NCBI RefSeq assembly: GCF_049608145.1
Contig: NZ_JBMYXF010000003.1
Span: forward strand, 1 to 64,000
Direction: 5' to 3'
Length of the DNA stretch: 64,000 nucleotides
Origin: Halocynthiibacter sp049608145
GTDB taxonomy: Bacteria; Pseudomonadota; Alphaproteobacteria; Rhodobacterales; Rhodobacteraceae
This document shows positions 51,836-60,172 of this stretch, in pieces (the first letter of the stretch is position 1; every line of letters begins with the position of its first letter). Made by a program: the position numbers and the translations under genes. The notes below the pieces were generated by a model. It ran no database searches and was not told where the DNA came from. It saw only the letters and a program-made list of their open reading frames with translations.

Positions 51836-53050
51836 ATGGCTGGAAATCTATCCCCGCAAAGCAAACCTGATCTGGGAAAATTCACCTGGGAAGACGCCTT
51901 CCGCATGGATGAGCAGCTGTCCGAAGATGAGCGCATGATGCGTGACGCGGCCTTTGCCTATTCGCAGGAAAAGCTGGCGCCACGTGTCACAAATGCTTTC
52001 GCGAATGAAGAAACCGACCCTGCGATTTTCGCGGAAATGGGCGAGATGGGCTTGCTTGGCATTACAGTGCCTGAGGAATACGGCGGGCTTGGGTCCAGCT
52101 ATGTGGCCTATGGTCTGGTTGCGCGTGAAGTGGAACGTGTGGACAGTGGATATCGGTCTATGATGTCTGTGCAGTCATCCTTGGTGATGTATCCGATCTA
52201 TGCGTATGGGTCTGAAAAACAACGCAAAAAATATCTTCCTGGCTTGGCTGCAGGCACGTCTATTGGCTGTTTTGGTTTGACGGAACCTGATGCGGGTTCT
52301 GACCCTGCGGGCATGAAAACCGTCGCGAAAAAGACCGATGGCGGCTATGTGTTGAACGGCTCCAAAATGTGGATTTCGAACGCGCCGATCGCTGACGTGT
52401 TTGTGGTTTGGGCCAAATCCGAAGCCCATGGCGGCAAGATCCGTGGCTTTGTCTTGGATAAGGGCATGAAAGGTCTGTCCGCGCCGAAGATCGAAAATAA
52501 AATGTCGCTGCGTGCGTCTATCACCGGTGAAATCGTGATGGCGGATGTGGAAGTTGGTGAAGACGCGTTGCTGCCAAATGTTGAAGGTCTGAAAGGCCCG
52601 TTTGGCTGTCTGAACCGTGCGCGTTACGGTATTTCTTGGGGTGCTATGGGTGCTGCGGAAGCTTGCTGGCATGCGGCCGTGCAATATGGTTTGGACCGCA
52701 AGCAGTTCAATAAACCCTTGGCGCAAACGCAGCTGTTCCAGAAAAAACTGGCGGATATGCAGACGGAAATTACCCTTGGTTTGCAGGGCAGTTTGCGGGT
52801 TGGTCGTTTGATGGACGAAGGCAATGCAGCGCCTGAAATGATTTCGATCATGAAGCGCAACAACTGTGGTAAAGCCCTTGATATTGCACGCATGTCGCGG
52901 GATATGCACGGCGGCAATGGCATCAGCCTTGATTTCCACGTGATCCGCCACATGGTGAACTTGGAAACTGTGAACACCTATGAAGGCACGCATGATGTGC
53001 ACGCGCTGATCCTTGGTCGTGCGCAGACCGGTTTGCAGGCGTTCTTTTAA
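51836..53050 (+). CDS. gcdH: Glutaryl-CoA dehydrogenase
   Basis: A 404-residue acyl-CoA dehydrogenase that oxidises and decarboxylates glutaryl-CoA to crotonyl-CoA using FAD. GcdH-like features: SGYRSMMSVQSSLVMYPIYAYG near the N-terminal third, GCFGLTEPDAGSDPAGM, and the base Glu in NTYEGTHDVHALILGRA. Genes for lysine 6-dehydrogenase and the aminotransferase precede it in the operon. Its product is the Ccr substrate, so this operon may feed the ethylmalonyl-CoA pathway at 3.8-8.9 kb. Confidence 0.93.
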   Translation: MAGNLSPQSKPDLGKFTWEDAFRMDEQLSEDERMMRDAAFAYSQEKLAPRVTNAFANEETDPAIFAEMGEMGLLGITVPEEYGGLGSSYVAYGLVAREVERVDSGYRSMMSVQSSLVMYPIYAYGSEKQRKKYLPGLAAGTSIGCFGLTEPDAGSDPAGMKTVAKKTDGGYVLNGSKMWISNAPIADVFVVWAKSEAHGGKIRGFVLDKGMKGLSAPKIENKMSLRASITGEIVMADVEVGEDALLPNVEGLKGPFGCLNRARYGISWGAMGAAEACWHAAVQYGLDRKQFNKPLAQTQLFQKKLADMQTEITLGLQGSLRVGRLMDEGNAAPEMISIMKRNNCGKALDIARMSRDMHGGNGISLDFHVIRHMVNLETVNTYEGTHDVHALILGRAQTGLQAFF

Positions 53051-53060
53051 ATATTGGCCA

Positions 53061-53106
53061 GCGGGGGCAGCCCCCGCACACGACTCCCAGTGGGGGCCAG
53101 CCCCCA
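53061..53106. repeat. Two hairpins in the gcdH-E1 gap (REP-like)
   Basis: GCGGGGG-CAG-CCCCCGC at 53061-53077 and TGGGGGC-CA-GCCCCCA at 53091-53106, followed by a CCCCGGAGTATTTTCGGCAA-like tail. Similar repeats are, as far as I recall, scattered between genes in Rhodobacteraceae. They may end gcdH transcription or limit read-through. Confidence 0.6.
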
Positions 53107-53164
53107 CACCCCCGGAGTATTTTCGGCAAGATGAAAGGGGCAAGTGGCCCCGGAAGGATAAGTC

Positions 53165-55351
53165 ATGGATCGCGCGGATATTGTGCATGAGGCGTTTCTT
53201 GAGCGGCTGAGTTCTGGGGCATTGCCTGGGGGCGCTGCTGCGGAAGGGCCATTGTTGGCGGAAGAAGCTGTGGCGATTTTTCGGGCGCAATGCCTGTCGC
53301 GCAACCTTGATCGGCGGTCGCGCAAAATGCAGGCGGCAGGGCAGGGTTATTACACGATTGGGTCCTCTGGGCATGAGGGGATGGCGGCGGTTGCGTCGGC
53401 TTTGCGCCCGGATGACATGGCGTTTTTGCATTACCGGGATGGGGCGTTTCAAACCCGTCGATCAGCCCAAGTTCCAGGGACGACGCCCGCTTGGGATATG
53501 TTGTTGAGCTTTGCGACTTCTGTGGAGGATCCGATTTCGGGTGGTCGCCATAAGGTGTTGGGATCAAAGGCGTTAAACATTCCGCCGCAGACCTCGACCA
53601 TTGCTTCGCATTTGCCGAAAGCAGTTGGCGCGGCCTATTCTGTGGGGCTTGCGAAACGTGTGAAGCCGGAACATCAGGTGTTGCAGGACGACAGCATTGT
53701 GATGTGTTCTTTTGGCGATGCGTCATCAAACCATTCCACGGCGCAAGGGGCGATTAACACGGCTTGTTGGACGTCTTTTCAATCGGTTCCGATGCCTTTG
53801 CTGTTTGTCTGTGAAGACAATGGCATTGGGATTTCAACGCGTACCCCGCGCGGTTGGGTTGCGGCGAATTATGAGAACCGTCCGGGGTTGAAATACTTTC
53901 ACGCCAATGGGCTGGATATTTATGACACCTGGCGTGCGGCGCGTGCGGCGGCGGACTATGTGCGGTGTCACAAGAAACCGGCGTTTTTGCATCTGACTTT
54001 GGTGCGCCTGTATGGGCATGCCGGGTCGGATATGCAGCAGACCTATTTGTCGAAGGATATCTTTGAGGCCTGGGAGGGTGAGGACCCTTTGATGCATTCG
54101 GCGCGGCTGTTGCGGGATGCGGGGATCTTGTCTGCGGATGAGATTAAGGCGATTTATCTGGAGGCCGAGACGCAATGTACCCGGGTTGCGGAACAGGTTG
54201 TGACGCGGCCCCGCTTGAAGACGGCGGAAGATGTGATGGCGAGCATTGTGCCACCTGCGCGCGATTGTGCGCCAAGCAATGGGGTTGCTGTCGCGGATCG
54301 CGAAAAGGCGTTTGGTAAGAGCGACTTGCGCGCGATGAATGAGCCGCAGCCGATGTCTCGTTTGATCAACTGGGCCCTGACGGATCTGATGTTGGAACAT
54401 CGTGAAATTGCCTTGATGGGCGAAGATGTCGGGAAAAAGGGCGGCGTGTATGGGGTGACGCAGAAGCTATGTGATCGCTTTGGGCCGGACCGGGTGATTG
54501 ACACATTGCTGGATGAGCAGTCGATTTTGGGACTGGCGATTGGCATGGCGCATAATGGGTTTGTGCCGATGCCAGAGATCCAATTTCTGGCTTATCTGCA
54601 CAATGCGGAAGACCAAATTCGGGGCGAGGCTGCGACGCTTTCGTTTTTCTCAAACGGTCAATATACCAACCCGATGGTGCTGCGGATTGCGGGACTTGGG
54701 TATCAAAAAGGCTTTGGCGGACATTTCCACAATGACAATTCCCTGGCCGTTTTGCGCGATATTCCCGGTGTGATTATTGCTTGCCCAAGCCACGGTGCGG
54801 ATGCGGCGAAAATGCTGCGCGAATGTGTGCGATTGGCACGTGTTGAACAGCGCGTTGTGGTGTTTGTGGAACCGATTGCACTGTATCCGATGCGCGATTT
54901 GCATGATGTGAAAGACAGTGCTTGGATGGATACATATCCCGCGCCAGATGAGACAATCGCGCTGGGCGAAGTTGGCGTAACCGGGGACGGTCCGCTGGCG
55001 ATTGTGACCTATGGCAACGGGAATTACCTGTCGCAGAAAGCTTCTAAGGCTTTGGCGGATAAGGGAATTCAGACGCGTGTGATTGATATACGTTGGCTAG
55101 CACCTATGCCTGTGGATGGGATTTTGAAAGCGATTGAAGGGGCTGAAAAAGTGCTGGTTGTTGATGAATGTCGCACAACGGGCAGCCAATCGGAGGCCCT
55201 GTTGTCGATGTTGCATGAACGCTCAACCCTTCCTTCGGCGCGCCTTGCTGCGGAGGACAGTTTTATCGCGACTGGGCCTGCTTATGCGGCGACCATGCCG
55301 TCAAGTGAGAGCATTGCTGATGCTGCGATTAAACTGTGGGAGGGCAAATAA
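53165..55351 (+). CDS. Fused E1 alpha-beta thiamine-dependent 2-oxo acid dehydrogenase
   Basis: A 728-residue protein joining both E1 subunits. The alpha-like part (about 1-350) has YYTIGSSGHEGMAA, FLHYRDGAF and the TPP motif with GDAS at 184-187 and EDNGIGIST at 217-225; the beta-like part (about 390-728) has NWALTDLMLEHREIALMGEDVG and the C-terminal VVDECRTTGSQSEAL. It resembles branched-chain 2-oxo acid E1. There is no E2 or E3 nearby. Position behind gcdH suggests a 2-oxoadipate dehydrogenase E1, with E2/E3 shared from other complexes; this is inference. A GGAAGGA site precedes the ATG. Confidence 0.86.
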   Translation: MDRADIVHEAFLERLSSGALPGGAAAEGPLLAEEAVAIFRAQCLSRNLDRRSRKMQAAGQGYYTIGSSGHEGMAAVASALRPDDMAFLHYRDGAFQTRRSAQVPGTTPAWDMLLSFATSVEDPISGGRHKVLGSKALNIPPQTSTIASHLPKAVGAAYSVGLAKRVKPEHQVLQDDSIVMCSFGDASSNHSTAQGAINTACWTSFQSVPMPLLFVCEDNGIGISTRTPRGWVAANYENRPGLKYFHANGLDIYDTWRAARAAADYVRCHKKPAFLHLTLVRLYGHAGSDMQQTYLSKDIFEAWEGEDPLMHSARLLRDAGILSADEIKAIYLEAETQCTRVAEQVVTRPRLKTAEDVMASIVPPARDCAPSNGVAVADREKAFGKSDLRAMNEPQPMSRLINWALTDLMLEHREIALMGEDVGKKGGVYGVTQKLCDRFGPDRVIDTLLDEQSILGLAIGMAHNGFVPMPEIQFLAYLHNAEDQIRGEAATLSFFSNGQYTNPMVLRIAGLGYQKGFGGHFHNDNSLAVLRDIPGVIIACPSHGADAAKMLRECVRLARVEQRVVVFVEPIALYPMRDLHDVKDSAWMDTYPAPDETIALGEVGVTGDGPLAIVTYGNGNYLSQKASKALADKGIQTRVIDIRWLAPMPVDGILKAIEGAEKVLVVDECRTTGSQSEALLSMLHERSTLPSARLAAEDSFIATGPAYAATMPSSESIADAAIKLWEGK

Positions 55352-56392
55352 ATGACCAAACAAACTGCTGTTGTCGTGGCCCCGGGGCGGGGCACTTATA
55401 ATAAGGCTGAACTTGGATATTTGACGCGTCATCACGCGGATAAAGCGGAACTATTTGCGCAGTTTGACGCGTTTCGGACGCAGACGGGGCAGGAAGCAGT
55501 GACTGCGCTTGATGGGGCAGAACGGTTTTCCGGTGCGAAACATACGCGCGGGGATCATGCGTCGCCGTTGATTTATGCGGCGGCACTGGCTGATTATCAG
55601 GCAATTGATCGCGATAAGTTCGATGTTTTGGCGGTGACCGGCAATTCGATGGGCTGGTATATCGCGCTGGCCTGTGGCGGTGCATTGTCACCGATGGGCG
55701 GGTTTGAGGTGGTGAACACCATGGGCACGCTGATGCAGGAAAACCTGATTGGTGGGCAAATTATTTACCCGTTTATGGATGACAATTGGGTGGGAATCCC
55801 AGGACGCCGGGCTGAGGTTTTTGCCAAATGTGCTGAGATTTCTACGCGGGCGGATCATGTGTTGGGCCTGTCGATTGATCTTGGCGGGATGTTGGTTTTG
55901 GCAGGGAATGAGGCCGGATTGGTGGCCTTTGAACGTGAAATGCCACGACTGGAAGACCGTTTCCCAATGCGCCTGCCCAATCACGCGGGCTTTCATACGC
56001 ATTTGCAGAAACCCGTTGCAGAACAAGGGCGTGCGCGTCTGGATGCGGGATTGTTTGGCCAACCTGAGATGCCTTTGATTGATGGACGTGGGGCGATTTG
56101 GGCCCCGGGTGCTGCGAATAAGCACGCGCTTTGGGATTACACCCTTGGGCATCAAGTTTATGAACCCTATGATTTCACCGCAGCCCTTCGTGTGGCGGCG
56201 CGTGAGTTCATGCCGGATGTGTTTATCGTGCTGGGACCAGGCGGTACGCTTGGTGGGGCGGTGGCGCAAAGCTTGCTGATGGCTAACTGGCGGGGCATGT
56301 CGAATAAGACGGGCTTTCAGGCGGAACAAGCGCAGACACCGCGTCTGCTTTCGATGGGACGTGAAGATCAGCGGGCGCTTGTGACTGGTTGA
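55352..56392 (+). CDS. FabD-like acyltransferase coupled to the E1 gene
   Basis: A 346-residue protein of the malonyl-CoA:ACP transacylase fold: PGRG at 11-14 (canonical PGQG), nucleophile S99 in TGNSMGW, and H215 in NHAGFHTHL. Two further FabD-like phrases are missing or weak, so the acyl donor and acceptor may be unusual. The ATG follows the E1 stop with no base between, suggesting a fixed-ratio partnership. It could take an acyl group made by the E1 enzyme, or be a scaffold; both are inference. Confidence 0.75.
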   Translation: MTKQTAVVVAPGRGTYNKAELGYLTRHHADKAELFAQFDAFRTQTGQEAVTALDGAERFSGAKHTRGDHASPLIYAAALADYQAIDRDKFDVLAVTGNSMGWYIALACGGALSPMGGFEVVNTMGTLMQENLIGGQIIYPFMDDNWVGIPGRRAEVFAKCAEISTRADHVLGLSIDLGGMLVLAGNEAGLVAFEREMPRLEDRFPMRLPNHAGFHTHLQKPVAEQGRARLDAGLFGQPEMPLIDGRGAIWAPGAANKHALWDYTLGHQVYEPYDFTAALRVAAREFMPDVFIVLGPGGTLGGAVAQSLLMANWRGMSNKTGFQAEQAQTPRLLSMGREDQRALVTG

Positions 56393-56462
56393 GCGTCGCA
56401 TTATCATCTTGCGGGTACGCCCTTTCGCGTTATGAGGGGGCGGCAGCAGAAAGGTAAGCGCC

Positions 56463-57581
56463 GTGCAGGGTGAGATTTTCTTTGATGACGGCCCGCTGGG
56501 GCAGGGCGCAGGCGGAACCTGGTTTCGCGCGCCCAAACGTATCATTTCTGCGCATTCGCCGGAAGAAGTGCCTGCTGCCATGGCCGCCCTGAACGAAGCC
56601 GAAGCTGCCGGGGAATGGTTGGCGGGCTATGCGTCTTACGAGCTTGGGTATGCGCTGATTGATAAGTTGCAGGATCGTATGCCGGCAAAACGGGACACGC
56701 CGCTATTGTGTTTTGGCGTCTTTGCGGAACCTCAGCCGGGCGGCGCGTCAAATGTCGGGCCCGCTGCGCTGACGATTCCCGCGCCGCGTTGGGATCTTGC
56801 AGGTTATCGCAAGGCCTTTGATGAGGTGAAGCGCTATATCGGCCAGGGTGATTGTTATCAGATCAACCTGACTTTCCCTATGGATGCCGAAATGTCTGGC
56901 GACGCAAAGGTGTTGTATGGCATGTTGTGTGATCGTCAGAAGGTCAAGCACGGGGCCTTTGTGGATATGGGCGGGGCCACCTTCTTATCGCGTTCGCCAG
57001 AACTGTTTTTCCGTACCCAAGGTGGTGTAATTGAGACATTGCCGATGAAAGGCACTGTCGCGAGGGGGCTGACGCCGGAAGAAGATGCTGCGCGTATAAA
57101 ATGGCTGCAGAATGACGAAAAGAATCGTGCCGAAAACCTGATGATTGTTGATCTTTTGCGGAATGATATCAGCCAAGTTTCTGTGCCGGGCACTGTGAAA
57201 GTGCCTGAGTTGTTCGAAGTACAAACATTCGCCACAGTGCATCAGATGGTCAGTCGAGTGCGTGCGAACTTGGCTCCCGATCAGGGAGTGGCAGAAATCT
57301 TTCAAGCGCTGTTTCCTTGTGGGTCTATTACCGGTGCACCCAAAATCCGAGCGATGGAGATCATCAACGATCTCGAAGATGATCCACGCGGGATTTACTG
57401 CGGCGCGATTGGCTGGTCCGGCCCCGGCGGGCAGCGCAGTTTTAACGTAGCGATCCGCACGCTTAGTCTGTTTGACCAGGGTCGTGTGCGCTTGAATGTC
57501 GGAGGTGGTGTCGTCTGGGACAGCACCGCGCCCAGCGAATATGAGGAAGCCCTGTGGAAAGCCCGTTACGCCGAGATATGA
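56463..57581 (+). CDS. pabB: Aminodeoxychorismate synthase component I
   Basis: PabB, 372 residues, converts chorismate and ammonia to aminodeoxychorismate for folate synthesis. The chorismate-binding signatures are DVKRYIGQGDCYQINL-like, TFLSRSPELFFR, PMKGTVARG, ENLMIVDLLRND, and CGSITGAPKIRAMEI towards the end. The pabC-like gene overlaps its stop by four bases (ATGA). A PabA partner is not in the window. The start codon is GTG 56463 by the reading. Confidence 0.93.
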   Translation: MQGEIFFDDGPLGQGAGGTWFRAPKRIISAHSPEEVPAAMAALNEAEAAGEWLAGYASYELGYALIDKLQDRMPAKRDTPLLCFGVFAEPQPGGASNVGPAALTIPAPRWDLAGYRKAFDEVKRYIGQGDCYQINLTFPMDAEMSGDAKVLYGMLCDRQKVKHGAFVDMGGATFLSRSPELFFRTQGGVIETLPMKGTVARGLTPEEDAARIKWLQNDEKNRAENLMIVDLLRNDISQVSVPGTVKVPELFEVQTFATVHQMVSRVRANLAPDQGVAEIFQALFPCGSITGAPKIRAMEIINDLEDDPRGIYCGAIGWSGPGGQRSFNVAIRTLSLFDQGRVRLNVGGGVVWDSTAPSEYEEALWKARYAEI

Positions 57582-58189
57582 TCCCTGAGGGGTTAGAGGT
57601 TATTGAAACCTTTGGACGAACCATTACAGGCGAAATGCCGCGTCTGGAGCGTCATATTGGCCGTATGTGTCTGACCGCGCAGAAGTTGGGTTTCGATTTC
57701 TCGGCGCCAAAGGCCCGGGAAATGGTAGCTGGCATAAGCGGAGACGTTGCCATGCGTTGCAGGTTTTCCCTGACGACGCAGGGGCTGACACTGACTACCG
57801 CGCCCATTAGCCAGACCATGACATCCTGGAAAGTCATGATGTCTGATGTAACTTTGGATGAAAAATCACTGTGGCGCGGTATGAAAACATCGCAACGGCA
57901 GATCTATGATAGGGCCCGTGCAAACCTTCCTGGTGGTGTGGATGAGATGATCTTTCTGAACAGTCGCGGCAATGTGGCCGAGGGAACGATCACCAATATC
58001 TTTGTTCTGGACGACGATGGGATCTTATTAACACCACCGGTTTCTTCCGGGGCCTTGCCTGGTATTTTACGTGCTGAACTATTGGCGCAGAACAAGGCAA
58101 AGGTCGCCCGATTGGGGGTAGCCGATCTGGAACAAGGCAGGCTTTATTGCGGCAATAGCTTGCGAGGACTGATAAAAGCAGGGTTCTGA
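57578..58189 (+). CDS. Class IV aminotransferase, aminodeoxychorismate lyase-like
   Basis: A 203-residue PLP enzyme of the PabC/IlvE fold: LERHIGRMCLTAQKLGF near the N-terminus, the lysine region MKTSQRQIYDRARANLP, EMIFLNSRGNVAEGTITNIFV and a final GNSLRGLIKA. It should eliminate pyruvate from aminodeoxychorismate to give p-aminobenzoate, completing the pabB step. I start at ATG 57578 because it overlaps pabB by four bases; an in-frame GTG 57554 is another option. Confidence 0.85.
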   Translation: MIPEGLEVIETFGRTITGEMPRLERHIGRMCLTAQKLGFDFSAPKAREMVAGISGDVAMRCRFSLTTQGLTLTTAPISQTMTSWKVMMSDVTLDEKSLWRGMKTSQRQIYDRARANLPGGVDEMIFLNSRGNVAEGTITNIFVLDDDGILLTPPVSSGALPGILRAELLAQNKAKVARLGVADLEQGRLYCGNSLRGLIKAGF

Positions 58190-58265
58190 CGCTGCTTGCT
58201 TGACTTTTGCGCCTGTCTCCTGTGTATCAACCCGGACGAATTATTTACCCTGAAGGGGACGCGAA

Positions 58266-60044
58266 ATGCACGCTTACCGCAGCCAGACCTGTGCCGAACT
58301 CAACAAATCCCACGTGGGCGATAATGTGCGCCTCTCCGGCTGGGTACATCGGGTGCGAGATCACGGCGGCCTGCTGTTTATCGATCTGCGCGACCATTAC
58401 GGTATCACACAGGTGATGGCCGACCCGGACAGCCCTGTGTTTTCTGAGCTTGAAAAAGTACGGTCTGAGTGGTGCATTCGCATCGACGGCAACGTCATGG
58501 CGCGCGATGAAAGTCTTGTAAACAAGGCTATCCCAACCGGTGAGATCGAAGTTTTCATTCGTGATCTTGAGGTTCTAGGTTCCGCGCAGGAACTGCCTTT
58601 GATGGTGTTTGGTGATCAGGAATATCCTGAGGAAACCCGCCTGAAGTATCGTTATTTGGATCTGCGTCGCGAAAAGATGCAGGAAAACATGATCCTGCGG
58701 TCTGATGTTGTTGCCAGCATCCGCAAACGCATGTGGGATCGTGAATTCCGCGAATATCAGACCCCGATCATCACAGCGTCATCCCCTGAAGGTGCGCGCG
58801 ACTTCCTCGTGCCGTCCCGCCTGCACCCGGGCAAGTTCTACGCCCTGCCACAGGCACCACAGCAGTTTAAACAGCTGATCATGGTTTCTGGTTTTGATAA
58901 ATACTTCCAAATCGCGCCATGTTTCCGCGACGAAGATCCGCGTGCGGATCGTTCACCAACAGATTTCTACCAGCTTGACCTTGAGATGTCCTTTGTTGAA
59001 CAGCAAGACGTGTTTGACACGATCCAACCTGTTTTGACCGGTGTGTTTGAAGAGTTTGGCGGCGGCAAAAAAGTTGATCAGGAATGGGCGCAGATTTCTT
59101 ATCGTGACGCGGCGCTGTGGTATGGGTCTGATAAACCTGACCTACGCAACCCGATCAAAATGGAAATTGTGTCAGAGCATTTTGAAGGTTCTGGTTTTGC
59201 GATCTTTGCCAAGCTTCTGGAACAAGAAGGCACGCAGATTCGTGCGATCCCTGCACCTAAAGGTGGATCACGTAAGTTCTGTGACCGTATGAATAAATTC
59301 GCGCAGCAAGAAGGTCTGCCTGGCATGGGCTATATCTTCTGGCGTGATCAGGGCGAAGGTCTTGAAGCTGCTGGTCCATTGGCGAAAAACATCGGTCCTG
59401 AACGCACAGAAGCGATCCGTCAACAATTGGGCCTTGGCCTTGGCGATGCGGCGTTCTTCTTGGGCGGTAAGCCGAAGGCGTTTGAAGCCGTTGCGGGCCG
59501 TGCGCGTAACGTGATTGGCGAAGAACTTGGCTTGACCGACAAAGATCGTTTTGCTTTCGCTTGGATCGTTGATTTTCCAATCTACGAGAAAGATGAAGAA
59601 ACCGGCAAGATTGACTTTGAACATAACCCGTTCTCTATGCCGCAAGGTGGTATGGAAGCGCTGAATGGCGATCCGCTGGACGTTCTGGGTTATCAATATG
59701 ACTTGGCCTGTAACGGTTATGAATTGGTGTCTGGTGCGATCCGGAACCACCGCCCCGAAATCATGTATAAAGCTTTTGAAATCGCGGGTTACGGCGAAGA
59801 TGAGGTCAATAAACGTTTCGGCGGTATGGTTAACGCGTTCAAATATGGCGCCCCGCCCCACGGTGGTTGTGCGGCAGGTATCGACCGTATTGTGATGCTT
59901 TTGGCTGAGCAGGATAACATTCGCGAAGTGATCATGTTCCCGATGAACCAACGTGCGGAAGACTTGATGATGAACGCGCCAAGTGAGGCCATGAGCGATC
60001 AGCTGCGTGAGTTGAACCTGCGTGTGGTTCCTCCGCAGGACTAA
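58266..60044 (+). CDS. aspS: Aspartyl-tRNA synthetase
   Basis: AspRS, 592 residues, class IIb. An N-terminal OB domain (VRLSGWVHRVRDHGGLLFIDLRD), motif 1 (FREYQTPIITASSPEGARDFLVPSR), motif 2 (YFQIAPCFRDEDPRADRSP, flipping-loop region FYQLDLEMSF) and motif 3 (GCAAGIDRIVMLL) are all visible, with the bacterial-type insertion domain between. Such enzymes charge tRNA-Asp; in bacteria without AsnRS they may also charge tRNA-Asn. The gene has its own leader of about 76 bases after the pabC-like gene. Confidence 0.97.
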   Translation: MHAYRSQTCAELNKSHVGDNVRLSGWVHRVRDHGGLLFIDLRDHYGITQVMADPDSPVFSELEKVRSEWCIRIDGNVMARDESLVNKAIPTGEIEVFIRDLEVLGSAQELPLMVFGDQEYPEETRLKYRYLDLRREKMQENMILRSDVVASIRKRMWDREFREYQTPIITASSPEGARDFLVPSRLHPGKFYALPQAPQQFKQLIMVSGFDKYFQIAPCFRDEDPRADRSPTDFYQLDLEMSFVEQQDVFDTIQPVLTGVFEEFGGGKKVDQEWAQISYRDAALWYGSDKPDLRNPIKMEIVSEHFEGSGFAIFAKLLEQEGTQIRAIPAPKGGSRKFCDRMNKFAQQEGLPGMGYIFWRDQGEGLEAAGPLAKNIGPERTEAIRQQLGLGLGDAAFFLGGKPKAFEAVAGRARNVIGEELGLTDKDRFAFAWIVDFPIYEKDEETGKIDFEHNPFSMPQGGMEALNGDPLDVLGYQYDLACNGYELVSGAIRNHRPEIMYKAFEIAGYGEDEVNKRFGGMVNAFKYGAPPHGGCAAGIDRIVMLLAEQDNIREVIMFPMNQRAEDLMMNAPSEAMSDQLRELNLRVVPPQD

Positions 60045-60087
60045 GTGATTGGCGATAGGCCCCGGGGCATTTGTCGCATTGAAAATT

Positions 60088-60117
60088 GGCAGGATCAGGT
60101 GTTGTTCTGGTCCTGCC
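60088..60117 (+). terminator. Hairpin downstream of aspS
   Basis: GGCAGGATCAG and CTGGTCCTGCC pair over 11 positions (one G-T) around an 8-base loop, 44 bases after the aspS stop. No T-run follows, so a rho-independent role is uncertain. Confidence 0.45.
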
Positions 60118-60172
60118 GCAGCCAGTCTCTGATCGGGGCAAGCCAGGCAGGCTATGCAACAGGGGGCAGGTA

